Below are positions 57,290 to 64,000 of a stretch of 64,000 nt of DNA, piece by piece. The stretch is from Planococcus maritimus (lineage in GTDB: Bacteria; Bacillota; Bacilli; Bacillales_A; Planococcaceae). The notes below the pieces were generated by a model. That model had not been told where the DNA came from, searched no databases, and was given only the letters and a program-made list of their open reading frames with translations. Position 1 is the stretch's first letter, and the number at the start of each line of letters is the position of its first letter. The position numbers and the translations under genes were made by a program. The stretch covers positions 344,001 to 408,000 of the forward strand of contig NZ_CP016538.2 of the NCBI RefSeq assembly GCF_001687625.2, given 5' to 3'.

Positions 57290-58750
57290 GTGAAACAAAG
57301 TCTTAAAACCCAATGGTTTGGGAATATCCGAGGGGATATCCTGTCGGGGATCCTCGTAGCCATCGCGCTTATCCCAGAAGCCATTGCCTTCTCGATCATT
57401 GCGGGGGTTGATCCCATGGTCGGCTTGTATGCTTCCTTCAGCATCGCCGTCATCATTGCCTTCGTCGGTGGACGCCCAGGCATGATTTCAGCTGCAACTG
57501 GGGCGATGGCGTTATTGATGGTGCCGCTCGTCCGTGACCACGGCCTGGAATACTTGCTTGCCGCTACGATTTTGACAGGAGTTATCCAATTGTTGTTTGG
57601 TGTCTTTAAAGTCGCGAAAGTGATGAAATTCATCCCGCGCGCTGTCATGATTGGCTTCGTCAACGCATTGGCCATCTTGATCTTTATGGCGCAAGTGCCG
57701 CATTTTATCGGCATCAATACGATGACTTACGTTTTTGTCGCCATTACGCTGGCGATTATTTACATCGTACCGCGTTTTTTCAAAGCTATCCCGGCACCGC
57801 TTATTGCGCTGGTGGTCTTGACTGCCGTAACGATCTACTCCGGTTTCGATTTGCGTACCGTTGGTGATTTGGGGACGATCAGCCAGACGCTGCCGAGTTT
57901 CCTGTTGCCGGATGTACCGTTTAACTTAGAAACCTTATCGATTATTTTCCCTTATTCGCTAGCACTGGCGATTGTCGGATTGCTTGAATCGCTACTGACG
58001 GCGAATATCGTCGATGACATGACCGATACAGCAAGCGACAAAAATAAAGAAGCCAGAGGGCAAGGCATTGCCAATTTCGTTACCGGCTTCTTTGGCGGAA
58101 TGGCAGGCTGCGCGATGATCGGGCAATCGGTCATTAATGTCAAATCTGGCGGGCGAGGACGGTTGTCGGCACTTGTTGCCGGTACATTCCTGATGTTTTT
58201 GATCATTGTCCTTGGCAGTGTGGTCGTGCAGATTCCAATGCCGGTCCTTGTCGGCATCATGATTATGGTATCGATCGGAACGTTTGACTGGGCTTCTTTC
58301 ACTTATTTGAAAAAAGCGCCGAAAACCGATTCGATCGTCATGGTCGCTACAGTCGCGATTGTGGTCTATACGCATGATTTATCAATCGGCGTATTGGCTG
58401 GGGTCTTGCTCAGTGCCGTCTTCTTCGTTTCGAAAATTTCCAAGATCAAAGTGGAAAAGCGTTTGCTCGATGCCACGCAATACCGTGTGGAGGGGCAGTT
58501 GTTCTTCGCTTCGGTCGAGGATTTCTTGGAAAAATTCGATTTTGATGTCGAACGCGAGAAAGTGGTCATCGATTTTACGGATGCCCATATTTGGGACGAT
58601 TCCGGAGTCGGCGCCGTCGATCGGGTCGTATTGAAATTCCGCGAAAACGCCAATGAAGTGGAAGTGACGGGCTTAGATGCCGGAAGCCAGAAACTGGTCG
58701 ATCAATTGGCGATTTTCCAAAGTTCGAACGCGAAATTACCCACTCATTAA
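57290..58750 (+). CDS. SulP/SLC26 family anion transporter with STAS domain (YbaR-like)
   Basis: A 486-residue protein: transmembrane SulP core with [30 protein letters not shown] (about 13-42) and the repeated helical elements, then a cytoplasmic STAS domain (about 395-486) with [22 protein letters not shown]. Family members carry sulfate, bicarbonate or other anions. GTG 57290 behind AGAGGAG. Terminator follows. Confidence 0.9.
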   Translation: MKQSLKTQWFGNIRGDILSGILVAIALIPEAIAFSIIAGVDPMVGLYASFSIAVIIAFVGGRPGMISAATGAMALLMVPLVRDHGLEYLLAATILTGVIQLLFGVFKVAKVMKFIPRAVMIGFVNALAILIFMAQVPHFIGINTMTYVFVAITLAIIYIVPRFFKAIPAPLIALVVLTAVTIYSGFDLRTVGDLGTISQTLPSFLLPDVPFNLETLSIIFPYSLALAIVGLLESLLTANIVDDMTDTASDKNKEARGQGIANFVTGFFGGMAGCAMIGQSVINVKSGGRGRLSALVAGTFLMFLIIVLGSVVVQIPMPVLVGIMIMVSIGTFDWASFTYLKKAPKTDSIVMVATVAIVVYTHDLSIGVLAGVLLSAVFFVSKISKIKVEKRLLDATQYRVEGQLFFASVEDFLEKFDFDVEREKVVIDFTDAHIWDDSGVGAVDRVVLKFRENANEVEVTGLDAGSQKLVDQLAIFQSSNAKLPTH

Positions 58751-58761
58751 TAACAGAGCTT

Positions 58762-58795
58762 AGCCCATCCTTTTCGAAGGATGGGCTTTTTTTAG
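58762..58795 (+). terminator. Intrinsic terminator
   Basis: AGCCCATCCTT / AAGGATGGGCT closed by TTCG and followed by T7. Confidence 0.9.
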
Positions 58796-58935
58796 GGTTT
58801 AGAGCGTCTTAACAGTCAGAAAAGCGCTAAAAAGATTTAAGAGCTTTCACAGTTTAGAAATATTTTCTATTTAAACAAAATTTTTATACTATATAATAAC
58901 TGTAAATGGAGTTTATAGGAGTAGGAGGAATCAAC

Positions 58936-61900
58936 ATGAAAAAAACAACCATCAGCATTGCTCTTATCGTGCTGTTGTTCCTTTCACCATTCATCTTTTG
59001 GCTGTTGCAGGGGAATGAGCCTTTGAACGTGGCCATCATCGACAAAACGGTCCCTTCTGAGGAGTACCGCGAACATAAGGGGCTAACGTGGGTGTTGAAC
59101 CATCAACGTTACGTCAAAGAGGATGAATCGGACTATCTCGCAGATACGGATTATTTTGGTTTTATGCCGGATGAAGCCAAAAAGGATTATGAGATTCGCG
59201 GCGTTGAAGAAATGGGATCCGGCCATGATTTGATTTATTTGGCCGACACTTACGGTGTATATGAAGACGATCTTCCTTGGCAAGAAGCAGAAGGAGAACG
59301 CTCTGAGCTCGTCTATGGCGGCTTGGAAATGGCTGAATGGCAGATGATCAAACAGCAAGTGCGAGACGGCGGCAGCGATCTTGTCGTTGAATTCAATACC
59401 TTTGCTTCTCCGACGGATTCAGCTGTCAGTGCAGACATGGAAGAATTTCTTGGGATCAAGTGGAGTGGCTGGAGCGGCCGCTATTTCCCTGATTTAGCAT
59501 CGGGATCGGAAGTGCCGGAATGGATCGTCCAGAACTATGAGCAGGACGCAGAAGACTGGCAGTTTACAGGCGGAGGCTTTGTGCTCGTGGAAGATGCCAG
59601 TGGCGAGATTGTCGTGCTGTCAGAAGAACGGGGAGATATCGAAAATGCAGGGCTTCAAGTGAAATTCACGGAGCTTGGGCAAACGGCATTTGATCTTGAA
59701 GAAAGCCCGACATTCGATTATTGGTTTGATATTAACGAAGCCCATGGCGAGACGGAAGTGCTTGCTGAGTACGAATGGTCACTTAACGAGCAAGGCCAAG
59801 AGGCGCTTTCTGAACGCGGGATTCCTGAGAATTTCCCAGCGGTCCTGCACACGTCCATGAATGATTCGGGCGTCTATTATTTCGCCGGCGACTTTGTTGA
59901 TATCGGGGAAGTGCCGTCTTTCTATCAATACGGTGGCTTGGCTAAAATGAAAGATTGGTTGTCATTTGGCGGCTCTGAAAGCTTCTATTGGAAAACCTAT
60001 GTTCCGATGATGAAGACGATTCTTGCTGACAGTGCAGAAAAGCAACGAGACACGGAAGAACGCGTATCGGTTGCTGCTGAAAAAGATGGCATTTCTTATC
60101 CATCCCGTGTGAATGGTGAACAATTTGAAGTATTCGAAGGTGGCGAATGGAAGGACTTTACGGTCAAAGGCGTCAATATGGGCATGGCCAAACCTGGCAC
60201 TTTCCCGGGTGAAGCCGCGATTTCCCGTGAAGAATACGACCGCTGGTTCAAAGAGATCGGCGAAATGAACGCCAACGCCCTCCGCGTCTACACGCTTCAT
60301 CCGCCTGCTTTTTATAAAGCATTGGCCCAATACAATAAAACAGCTGAAACGCCGCTGTATTTGTATCATGGGGTATGGATAGACGAAGAGCCGCTAGAAG
60401 AGACATTGGATGCTTTTACTCCTGAGATTACAGAGCGCTTCCAACAAGAAATGAAGAATGTGGCTGATGCGGTTCATGGCGACGCGAAAATAGAAGAAGA
60501 GCCGGGGCATGCGTCCGGAAACTATACGGCTGACATTTCCGATTATGTAATCGGCTGGATGATCGGCATCGAGTGGTATCCTTTTACGGTAGATGAAATG
60601 GACAAGAAATATCCGGATCTCGGTGATTTTTCAGGAACCTTCATCGAGACTGAAGACGCCAACCCGATGGAGCATTGGATTGCGCAACAGCTGGATGAAT
60701 TGGCTGTCTATGAATATGAAACATACGAAAGCATGCGCCCGCTTAGCTTCACGAACTGGGTAACGACAGATAATATCGATCAACCGGCAGAGCCGAGCGA
60801 ACAAGAAGATATGGCCACGGTCGATCCGAACCACATCCGCACGAAGGGTGAACTAACGGAAGTGGGCATGTTCGCTTCTTATCATGTGTACCCATACTAT
60901 CCAGATTTTCTTAATCTGGAAGAGAAATACACGGAATTTATTGACCATCGAGGGGAACGCAATAATTACGCAGGATATTTACGTGATTTGAATGAATCGC
61001 ACGATATGCCATTATTGATTGCCGAATTCGGCGTACCGGCATCGAGAGGCATGACCCATAAAAACCCATTCGGCTGGAACCAAGGCTTCATTTCCGAGAG
61101 TGAGCAAGGGGAAATCGTCAGCCGCCTGTATGAAGATATCCTAGAAGAAGGATTGCTGGGTGGCTTAGTCTTCACGTGGCAAGACGAATGGTTTAAACGG
61201 ACGTGGAACACGATGGAATACGACAATCCGAATGAGCGGCCGTTCTGGTCGAATGCCCAGACGAATGAGCAGCAATTCGGCTTGCTCAGCTTCGACCGCC
61301 ACAAAGTGAAAGTCGATGGGGAAGACGACTGGCAGGATGGGACCTTGCTGGACGAAAAAGAAAAAGGTGCTTTGCGCTCGCTGTCGATGGATTCGGATGA
61401 ACGTCATGTCTATGTGAAAGCAAAGTTCGATCCCACTGAGAAATGGTGGAACGAAGACAGCCTTCGCCTTTACTTTAGTGTAAGGGAAAACGAAGGTATC
61501 GAAGTGGCAGAAGAGTTCTTGGCTGATTTTGAGCTTTCCATCAAAGGAAAGGAAGCGGCACTCAAAGTGGCAGGCGATTACGATACCTTCTATTATGACT
61601 ATTACAACCGGTTGGAGATGATTCCAAAAGAGCCGGATATTGAAAACAACTTCCACCCGATGCGGTTGGCGTTGAACAAGAAATTCACGCGGCCAGACAC
61701 TGGGGAAGTCTATCCGTTTGAATACTATGAAACCGGCGAGTTGCGCTTTGGCATCGCCGACCCTGAAGACGAGCAATACGATTCTCTGAACGATTATTAT
61801 TATTCGGAAGAGGAAGGGATTTTGGAAATAAGAATTCCTTGGATGCTATTGAATGCAAAAGACCCTGCGAAAAAAGAGTTCACGGGCGATTTGCAAAAGG

Positions 61901-62100
61901 ATGGCATTGAAGCAAGCATGACAGTAAAAGGCATTAAAGCCGCAGCCTTGTTGGAGGATGCAAGTGGGAACAAATTAGAGTCAATGGGACTTGAGGACAG
62001 CAAGGTTTATTCTTGGGAAGCCTGGGAATTGCCGGAGACACAAGAACGATTGAAAGAATCCTATTACATCCTGCAAGAAACTTTTAAAGATACTGAATGA
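58936..62100 (+). CDS. Large membrane-anchored glycoside-hydrolase-like protein (clan GH-A type barrel)
   Basis: A 1054-residue extracytoplasmic protein: N-terminal anchor (5-25), then a domain with a GATase/beta-galactosidase-trimerisation-like feel (about 40-290). A TIM barrel (about 395-760) follows, with TVKGVNMGMAKPG, MNANALRVYTLHPP, E546 in IGIEWYP as acid/base candidate, and E697 in LIAEFGVPASRG as nucleophile candidate. The C-terminal part (about 790-1054) is beta-rich, resembling CBM9/DOMON-like modules. It resembles GH2/GH5-type enzymes, but I cannot name a family. ATG 58936 has GTAGGAGGAA upstream. Single gene; substrate unknown. Confidence 0.75.
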   Translation: MKKTTISIALIVLLFLSPFIFWLLQGNEPLNVAIIDKTVPSEEYREHKGLTWVLNHQRYVKEDESDYLADTDYFGFMPDEAKKDYEIRGVEEMGSGHDLIYLADTYGVYEDDLPWQEAEGERSELVYGGLEMAEWQMIKQQVRDGGSDLVVEFNTFASPTDSAVSADMEEFLGIKWSGWSGRYFPDLASGSEVPEWIVQNYEQDAEDWQFTGGGFVLVEDASGEIVVLSEERGDIENAGLQVKFTELGQTAFDLEESPTFDYWFDINEAHGETEVLAEYEWSLNEQGQEALSERGIPENFPAVLHTSMNDSGVYYFAGDFVDIGEVPSFYQYGGLAKMKDWLSFGGSESFYWKTYVPMMKTILADSAEKQRDTEERVSVAAEKDGISYPSRVNGEQFEVFEGGEWKDFTVKGVNMGMAKPGTFPGEAAISREEYDRWFKEIGEMNANALRVYTLHPPAFYKALAQYNKTAETPLYLYHGVWIDEEPLEETLDAFTPEITERFQQEMKNVADAVHGDAKIEEEPGHASGNYTADISDYVIGWMIGIEWYPFTVDEMDKKYPDLGDFSGTFIETEDANPMEHWIAQQLDELAVYEYETYESMRPLSFTNWVTTDNIDQPAEPSEQEDMATVDPNHIRTKGELTEVGMFASYHVYPYYPDFLNLEEKYTEFIDHRGERNNYAGYLRDLNESHDMPLLIAEFGVPASRGMTHKNPFGWNQGFISESEQGEIVSRLYEDILEEGLLGGLVFTWQDEWFKRTWNTMEYDNPNERPFWSNAQTNEQQFGLLSFDRHKVKVDGEDDWQDGTLLDEKEKGALRSLSMDSDERHVYVKAKFDPTEKWWNEDSLRLYFSVRENEGIEVAEEFLADFELSIKGKEAALKVAGDYDTFYYDYYNRLEMIPKEPDIENNFHPMRLALNKKFTRPDTGEVYPFEYYETGELRFGIADPEDEQYDSLNDYYYSEEEGILEIRIPWMLLNAKDPAKKEFTGDLQKDGIEASMTVKGIKAAALLEDASGNKLESMGLEDSKVYSWEAWELPETQERLKESYYILQETFKDTE

Positions 62101-62101
62101 T

Positions 62102-62158
62102 AAAAAGACCCATTACTGGGCTGCGCCGAAACTGGCTCAGTTCAGTTTGGGTCTTTTT
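62102..62158 (+). terminator. Intrinsic terminator
   Basis: AAAAAGACCCA / TGGGTCTTTTT enclosing a long, partly paired loop. Confidence 0.78.
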
Positions 62159-62213
62159 CAATTGAGTAATTCAAGAAAATAAAAGTCTTTCATTAGTTCA
62201 TCCCGAAATCAAA

Positions 62214-62295
62214 TGAAAATAATTCTCATTTAGTTATTGAAAAAGGTTTTTATTCTGCTATACTAATGAATGTAGTTAAGTGATAATGATTATCA
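62214..62295 (+). promoter_or_regulatory. Iron-regulated promoter with two Fur boxes
   Basis: TGATAATGATTATCA (62281-62295) is a perfect 7-1-7 Fur box. TGAAAATAATTCTCA (62214-62228) is a second with two mismatches. Between them is TTGAAA (62237-62242), 16-base spacer, TATACT (62259-62264). The boxes bracket the promoter. Confidence 0.85.
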
Positions 62296-62406
62296 GTATC
62301 AACGGATCATTTTGCTGCAAGTTTTCGAAAGTGGGAGAAGCAAGATTACATAATGCAAGGGATGTCTATCATCCACCAATTTCAACAGAAGAGGAGACGG
62401 AATAAA

Positions 62407-63363
62407 ATGAAGAAATGGGCAATGGCAATTTTGATGCTAGCGATGTTGGCAGTACTTGCAGCTTGTGGGGCAGAAGAAGAGGCAACCGATAGCCAAACGG
62501 CGGATGCACAAACAACAGAAGCGGAAACGATGACAGTGACGCACGAACTTGGTGAGACGGAAGTGCCGAAAAATCCGGAAAAAGTCGTCGTCTTTGACTT
62601 CGGAATTTTGGATACACTGGATCAATTGGATGTGGAGTCTGTAGCAGGCGTTGCACAAGGTAATATCCCTACATATTTGGAGAAATATGAAGATACGGAG
62701 AAATACGAAAATATCGGAACATTGAAAGAAGCGGATTTTGAAGCGATTCATGCGATGGATCCGGACTTGATCATCATCTCCGGGCGCCAAGCAGAGATGT
62801 ATAGCGAATTCAGCGAAATCGCCCCGACGATCCACTTGGGCGTAGACACAACAGATTATATGAATTCCTTCACAACCAATATGGAAACGGTTGGAGAAAT
62901 TTTTGGCAAGGAAGCAGAGGTTGAAGAAGAACTTACGGCTATCAACGAGCAAATCGAAGGCGTAAAAGAAAAAACTTCGACTTCTGATGAGAAAGGCTTG
63001 ATTGTTTTAGCGAACGAAGGAAAAGTCAGTGCATACGGCGCCGCGTCACGCTTCGGCATCATTCATGATGTATTCGGCGTGAAGCAAGCAGACGAAGGCA
63101 TTGAAGCTTCTATACATGGCCAAAGCATCACGTATGAATACATTCTCGATACGAATCCGGATGTGATGTTTGTTGTCGACCGCAATGCAGCAGTCGGCAA
63201 TGAGGCAAGCGCGAAAGATTCATTGGAAAATGAATTGGTACAGAAAACGAATGCTTACCAAAACGATAACATCATCTACTTGGATCCAGATTATTGGTAC
63301 CTATCCGGTGGCGGGCTGCAGTCTGTCAGCGAAATGGTCAATGCCATCGAATCTGCATTTTAA
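62407..63363 (+). CDS. Siderophore ABC transporter substrate-binding lipoprotein (YclQ/FatB-like)
   Basis: A 318-residue lipoprotein: signal peptide with lipobox LAAC (Cys20), then a helical-backbone type III binding protein with VPKNPEKVVVFDFGILDTLDQL, DLIIISGRQAEMY and a C-terminal LDPDYWYLSGGGLQSVSEMV. It resembles petrobactin/catecholate binding proteins of the YclQ group. ATG 62407 behind AGAGGAGA. Two Fur boxes upstream show iron repression. No permease or ATPase gene is adjacent, so it must work with components encoded elsewhere. Confidence 0.9.
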   Translation: MKKWAMAILMLAMLAVLAACGAEEEATDSQTADAQTTEAETMTVTHELGETEVPKNPEKVVVFDFGILDTLDQLDVESVAGVAQGNIPTYLEKYEDTEKYENIGTLKEADFEAIHAMDPDLIIISGRQAEMYSEFSEIAPTIHLGVDTTDYMNSFTTNMETVGEIFGKEAEVEEELTAINEQIEGVKEKTSTSDEKGLIVLANEGKVSAYGAASRFGIIHDVFGVKQADEGIEASIHGQSITYEYILDTNPDVMFVVDRNAAVGNEASAKDSLENELVQKTNAYQNDNIIYLDPDYWYLSGGGLQSVSEMVNAIESAF

Positions 63364-63367
63364 TCTC

Positions 63368-63395
63368 AAAGCCCTGGCGCTGCCAGGGCTTTTTG
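63368..63395 (+). terminator. Intrinsic terminator
   Basis: AAAGCCCTGGC / GCCAGGGCTTT, GCT loop, T-run. Confidence 0.88.
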
Positions 63396-63416
63396 TTCGT
63401 TAAAGGAGAAACGGGT

Positions 63417-63491
63417 ATGGAAGCTATTGCCGGTGGACAACAGCTTGTTCGCATCGGCAATGAGAAAAAAACAAAAGGACGGAAGGCGTAA
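63417..63491 (+). CDS. Candidate 24-residue small ORF
   Basis: ATG 63417 has a very good site TAAAGGAGA 7 bases upstream. It encodes MEAIAGGQQLVRIGNEKKTKGRKA and stops inside the left side of a perfect terminator hairpin. Small, basic, no membrane segment. It may be a genuine microprotein, possibly read from the Fur-controlled transcript that escapes the terminator at 63368, or a chance frame. Evidence is only the site and the layout. Confidence 0.35.
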   Translation: MEAIAGGQQLVRIGNEKKTKGRKA

Positions 63492-63514
63492 ATGCCTTCC
63501 GTCCTTTTGTTTTT
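63467..63514. terminator. Very strong shared terminator
   Basis: 21-bp perfect stem from AAAAACAAAAGG to the matching CCTTTTGTTTTT, loop GTAAAT, between converging units. Confidence 0.88.
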
Positions 63515-63530
63515 GTAGGCGAATCATCGT

Positions 63531-64000
63531 TTATTCATACGTACGGAAAAAGTCCAGCGTCCCGTCAATAATCCGTTGTTGGTCGTGGTCCAGTGTCGCC
63601 ACATGATAGCTGTCTGGCATTTCGACGATATCTTTTTCCTCAGATGCAATATGCTCGTAAATAAATTTGGAATTTCCGGGTGGTACCACATGGTCTTCCG
63701 GCGAGACAAAAAGCATTACGGGGCAATGGATAGCAGAGAGGTTTTTACGTACCAGTTCCATGAAAGGCAAAATTTCTTTGACGGAAGCGACTGGGGTTTT
63801 GTCATAGGCAAGCTCAGTAACTCCCGGCTTTTTAATATCGGATCCGATAGCGTCCAAAAAACGCACATCCTGCAATTCCATGACGCCTTCCATATCCGGC
63901 ACTTCGATAGCGGCGTTGATCAAGGCAATGCCACGGATTTCCGGATGGTTCTCCGCCATATAAAGCGCCAGTGTCCCGCCCATCGACAAGCCTGCAACAA
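63531..64000 (-). CDS. Alpha/beta-hydrolase carboxylesterase (Est30/YvaK-like), 5' end outside the window
   Basis: C-terminal 156 residues of a carboxylesterase; the start lies beyond 64000. The nucleophile elbow GLSMGG is at the very edge (about 63978-63995), the acid is the aspartate in SPEDHVVP, and the histidine is in SYHVATLD followed by FFRTYE at the C-terminus. The complete Ser-Asp-His triad is thus present. This matches Geobacillus Est30 and B. subtilis YvaK type esterases acting on short/medium acyl esters. In YvaK-bearing genomes it often precedes rnr and smpB, but that side is not visible. Confidence 0.85.
   Translation of the reverse strand, partial: VAGLSMGGTLALYMAENHPEIRGIALINAAIEVPDMEGVMELQDVRFLDAIGSDIKKPGVTELAYDKTPVASVKEILPFMELVRKNLSAIHCPVMLFVSPEDHVVPPGNSKFIYEHIASEEKDIVEMPDSYHVATLDHDQQRIIDGTLDFFRTYE

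Overview
The window looks like a chromosome segment of a moderate-GC, low-complexity-free Bacillota of the Bacillales. The gene set (sbcDC, ytoQ, yqxD, yumC, trhA, popT, uppP, TatA/TatC pair, two BCCT carriers, RsbR-type stressosome protein, LysM-3D cell-wall protein, csp) and the strong AGGAGG-type ribosome binding sites fit Planococcaceae (Planococcus/Planomicrobium-like). That family assignment is inference; no rRNA is present. I see no tRNA, rRNA, CRISPR array, prophage or complete insertion sequence. Nearly every transcription unit ends in a recognisable intrinsic terminator.

Layout. 0-4.6 kb: cstA, a small protein ending in Cys-Cys-stop, a cysteine-free ArsA/Get3-like ATPase and an oxidoreductase in one line. 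4.6-5.3 kb: structured dispersed repeats. 5.3-10.7 kb: ytoQ, a tiny WYL-like gene and sbcD-sbcC, with LexA-like boxes in the divergent promoter. 10.9-15.9 kb: stress and membrane genes (RsbR paralogue, TrhA, PfpI, a small membrane protein with a SigB-like promoter, AI-2E family protein). 16-18.3 kb: a polar amino acid ABC importer. 18.3-19.2 kb: a repeat cluster. 19.2-24.4 kb: ppiB, SDR, yumC, betaine-type BCCT, LysM-3D protein. 24.5-28.2 kb: a GMC dehydrogenase with its own TatA-TatC. 28.3-39.4 kb: acetyltransferase, GrpB, Nudix, CorA, a CatR/CatE-like pair, nitronate monooxygenase, the undecaprenyl-phosphate genes popT and uppP, a CAP protein, an AI-2E protein, and an inverted pair of repeats. 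39.4-46 kb: autoregulated MarR-MMPL operon, small genes and a VOC/beta-lactamase fusion. 46-52.8 kb: cold shock gene, GNAT plus MurE-like ligase, fumC, Dph6-like protein. 53-64 kb: atypical BCCT, UspA, MFS, a serine-recombinase homologue without its active site, SulP, a 1054-residue anchored glycosidase-like protein, a Fur-controlled siderophore binding protein and a truncated esterase.

Most promising leads. (1) The cstA / CC-stop / ArsA-like operon suggests a membrane carrier with a small Cys-Cys-tailed partner and a dedicated ATPase. (2) A dispersed ~247-bp repeat carries a hairpin with compensatory base changes between copies, and it lies only between convergent genes. (3) A catalytically dead serine recombinase keeps its helix-turn-helix and has a palindrome at its own start site. 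(4) The GMC dehydrogenase operon brings its own Tat translocase. (5) A GNAT gene precedes a MurE paralogue with an altered amino-acid specificity motif. All starts, hairpins and motifs were read by eye; no database search was possible.
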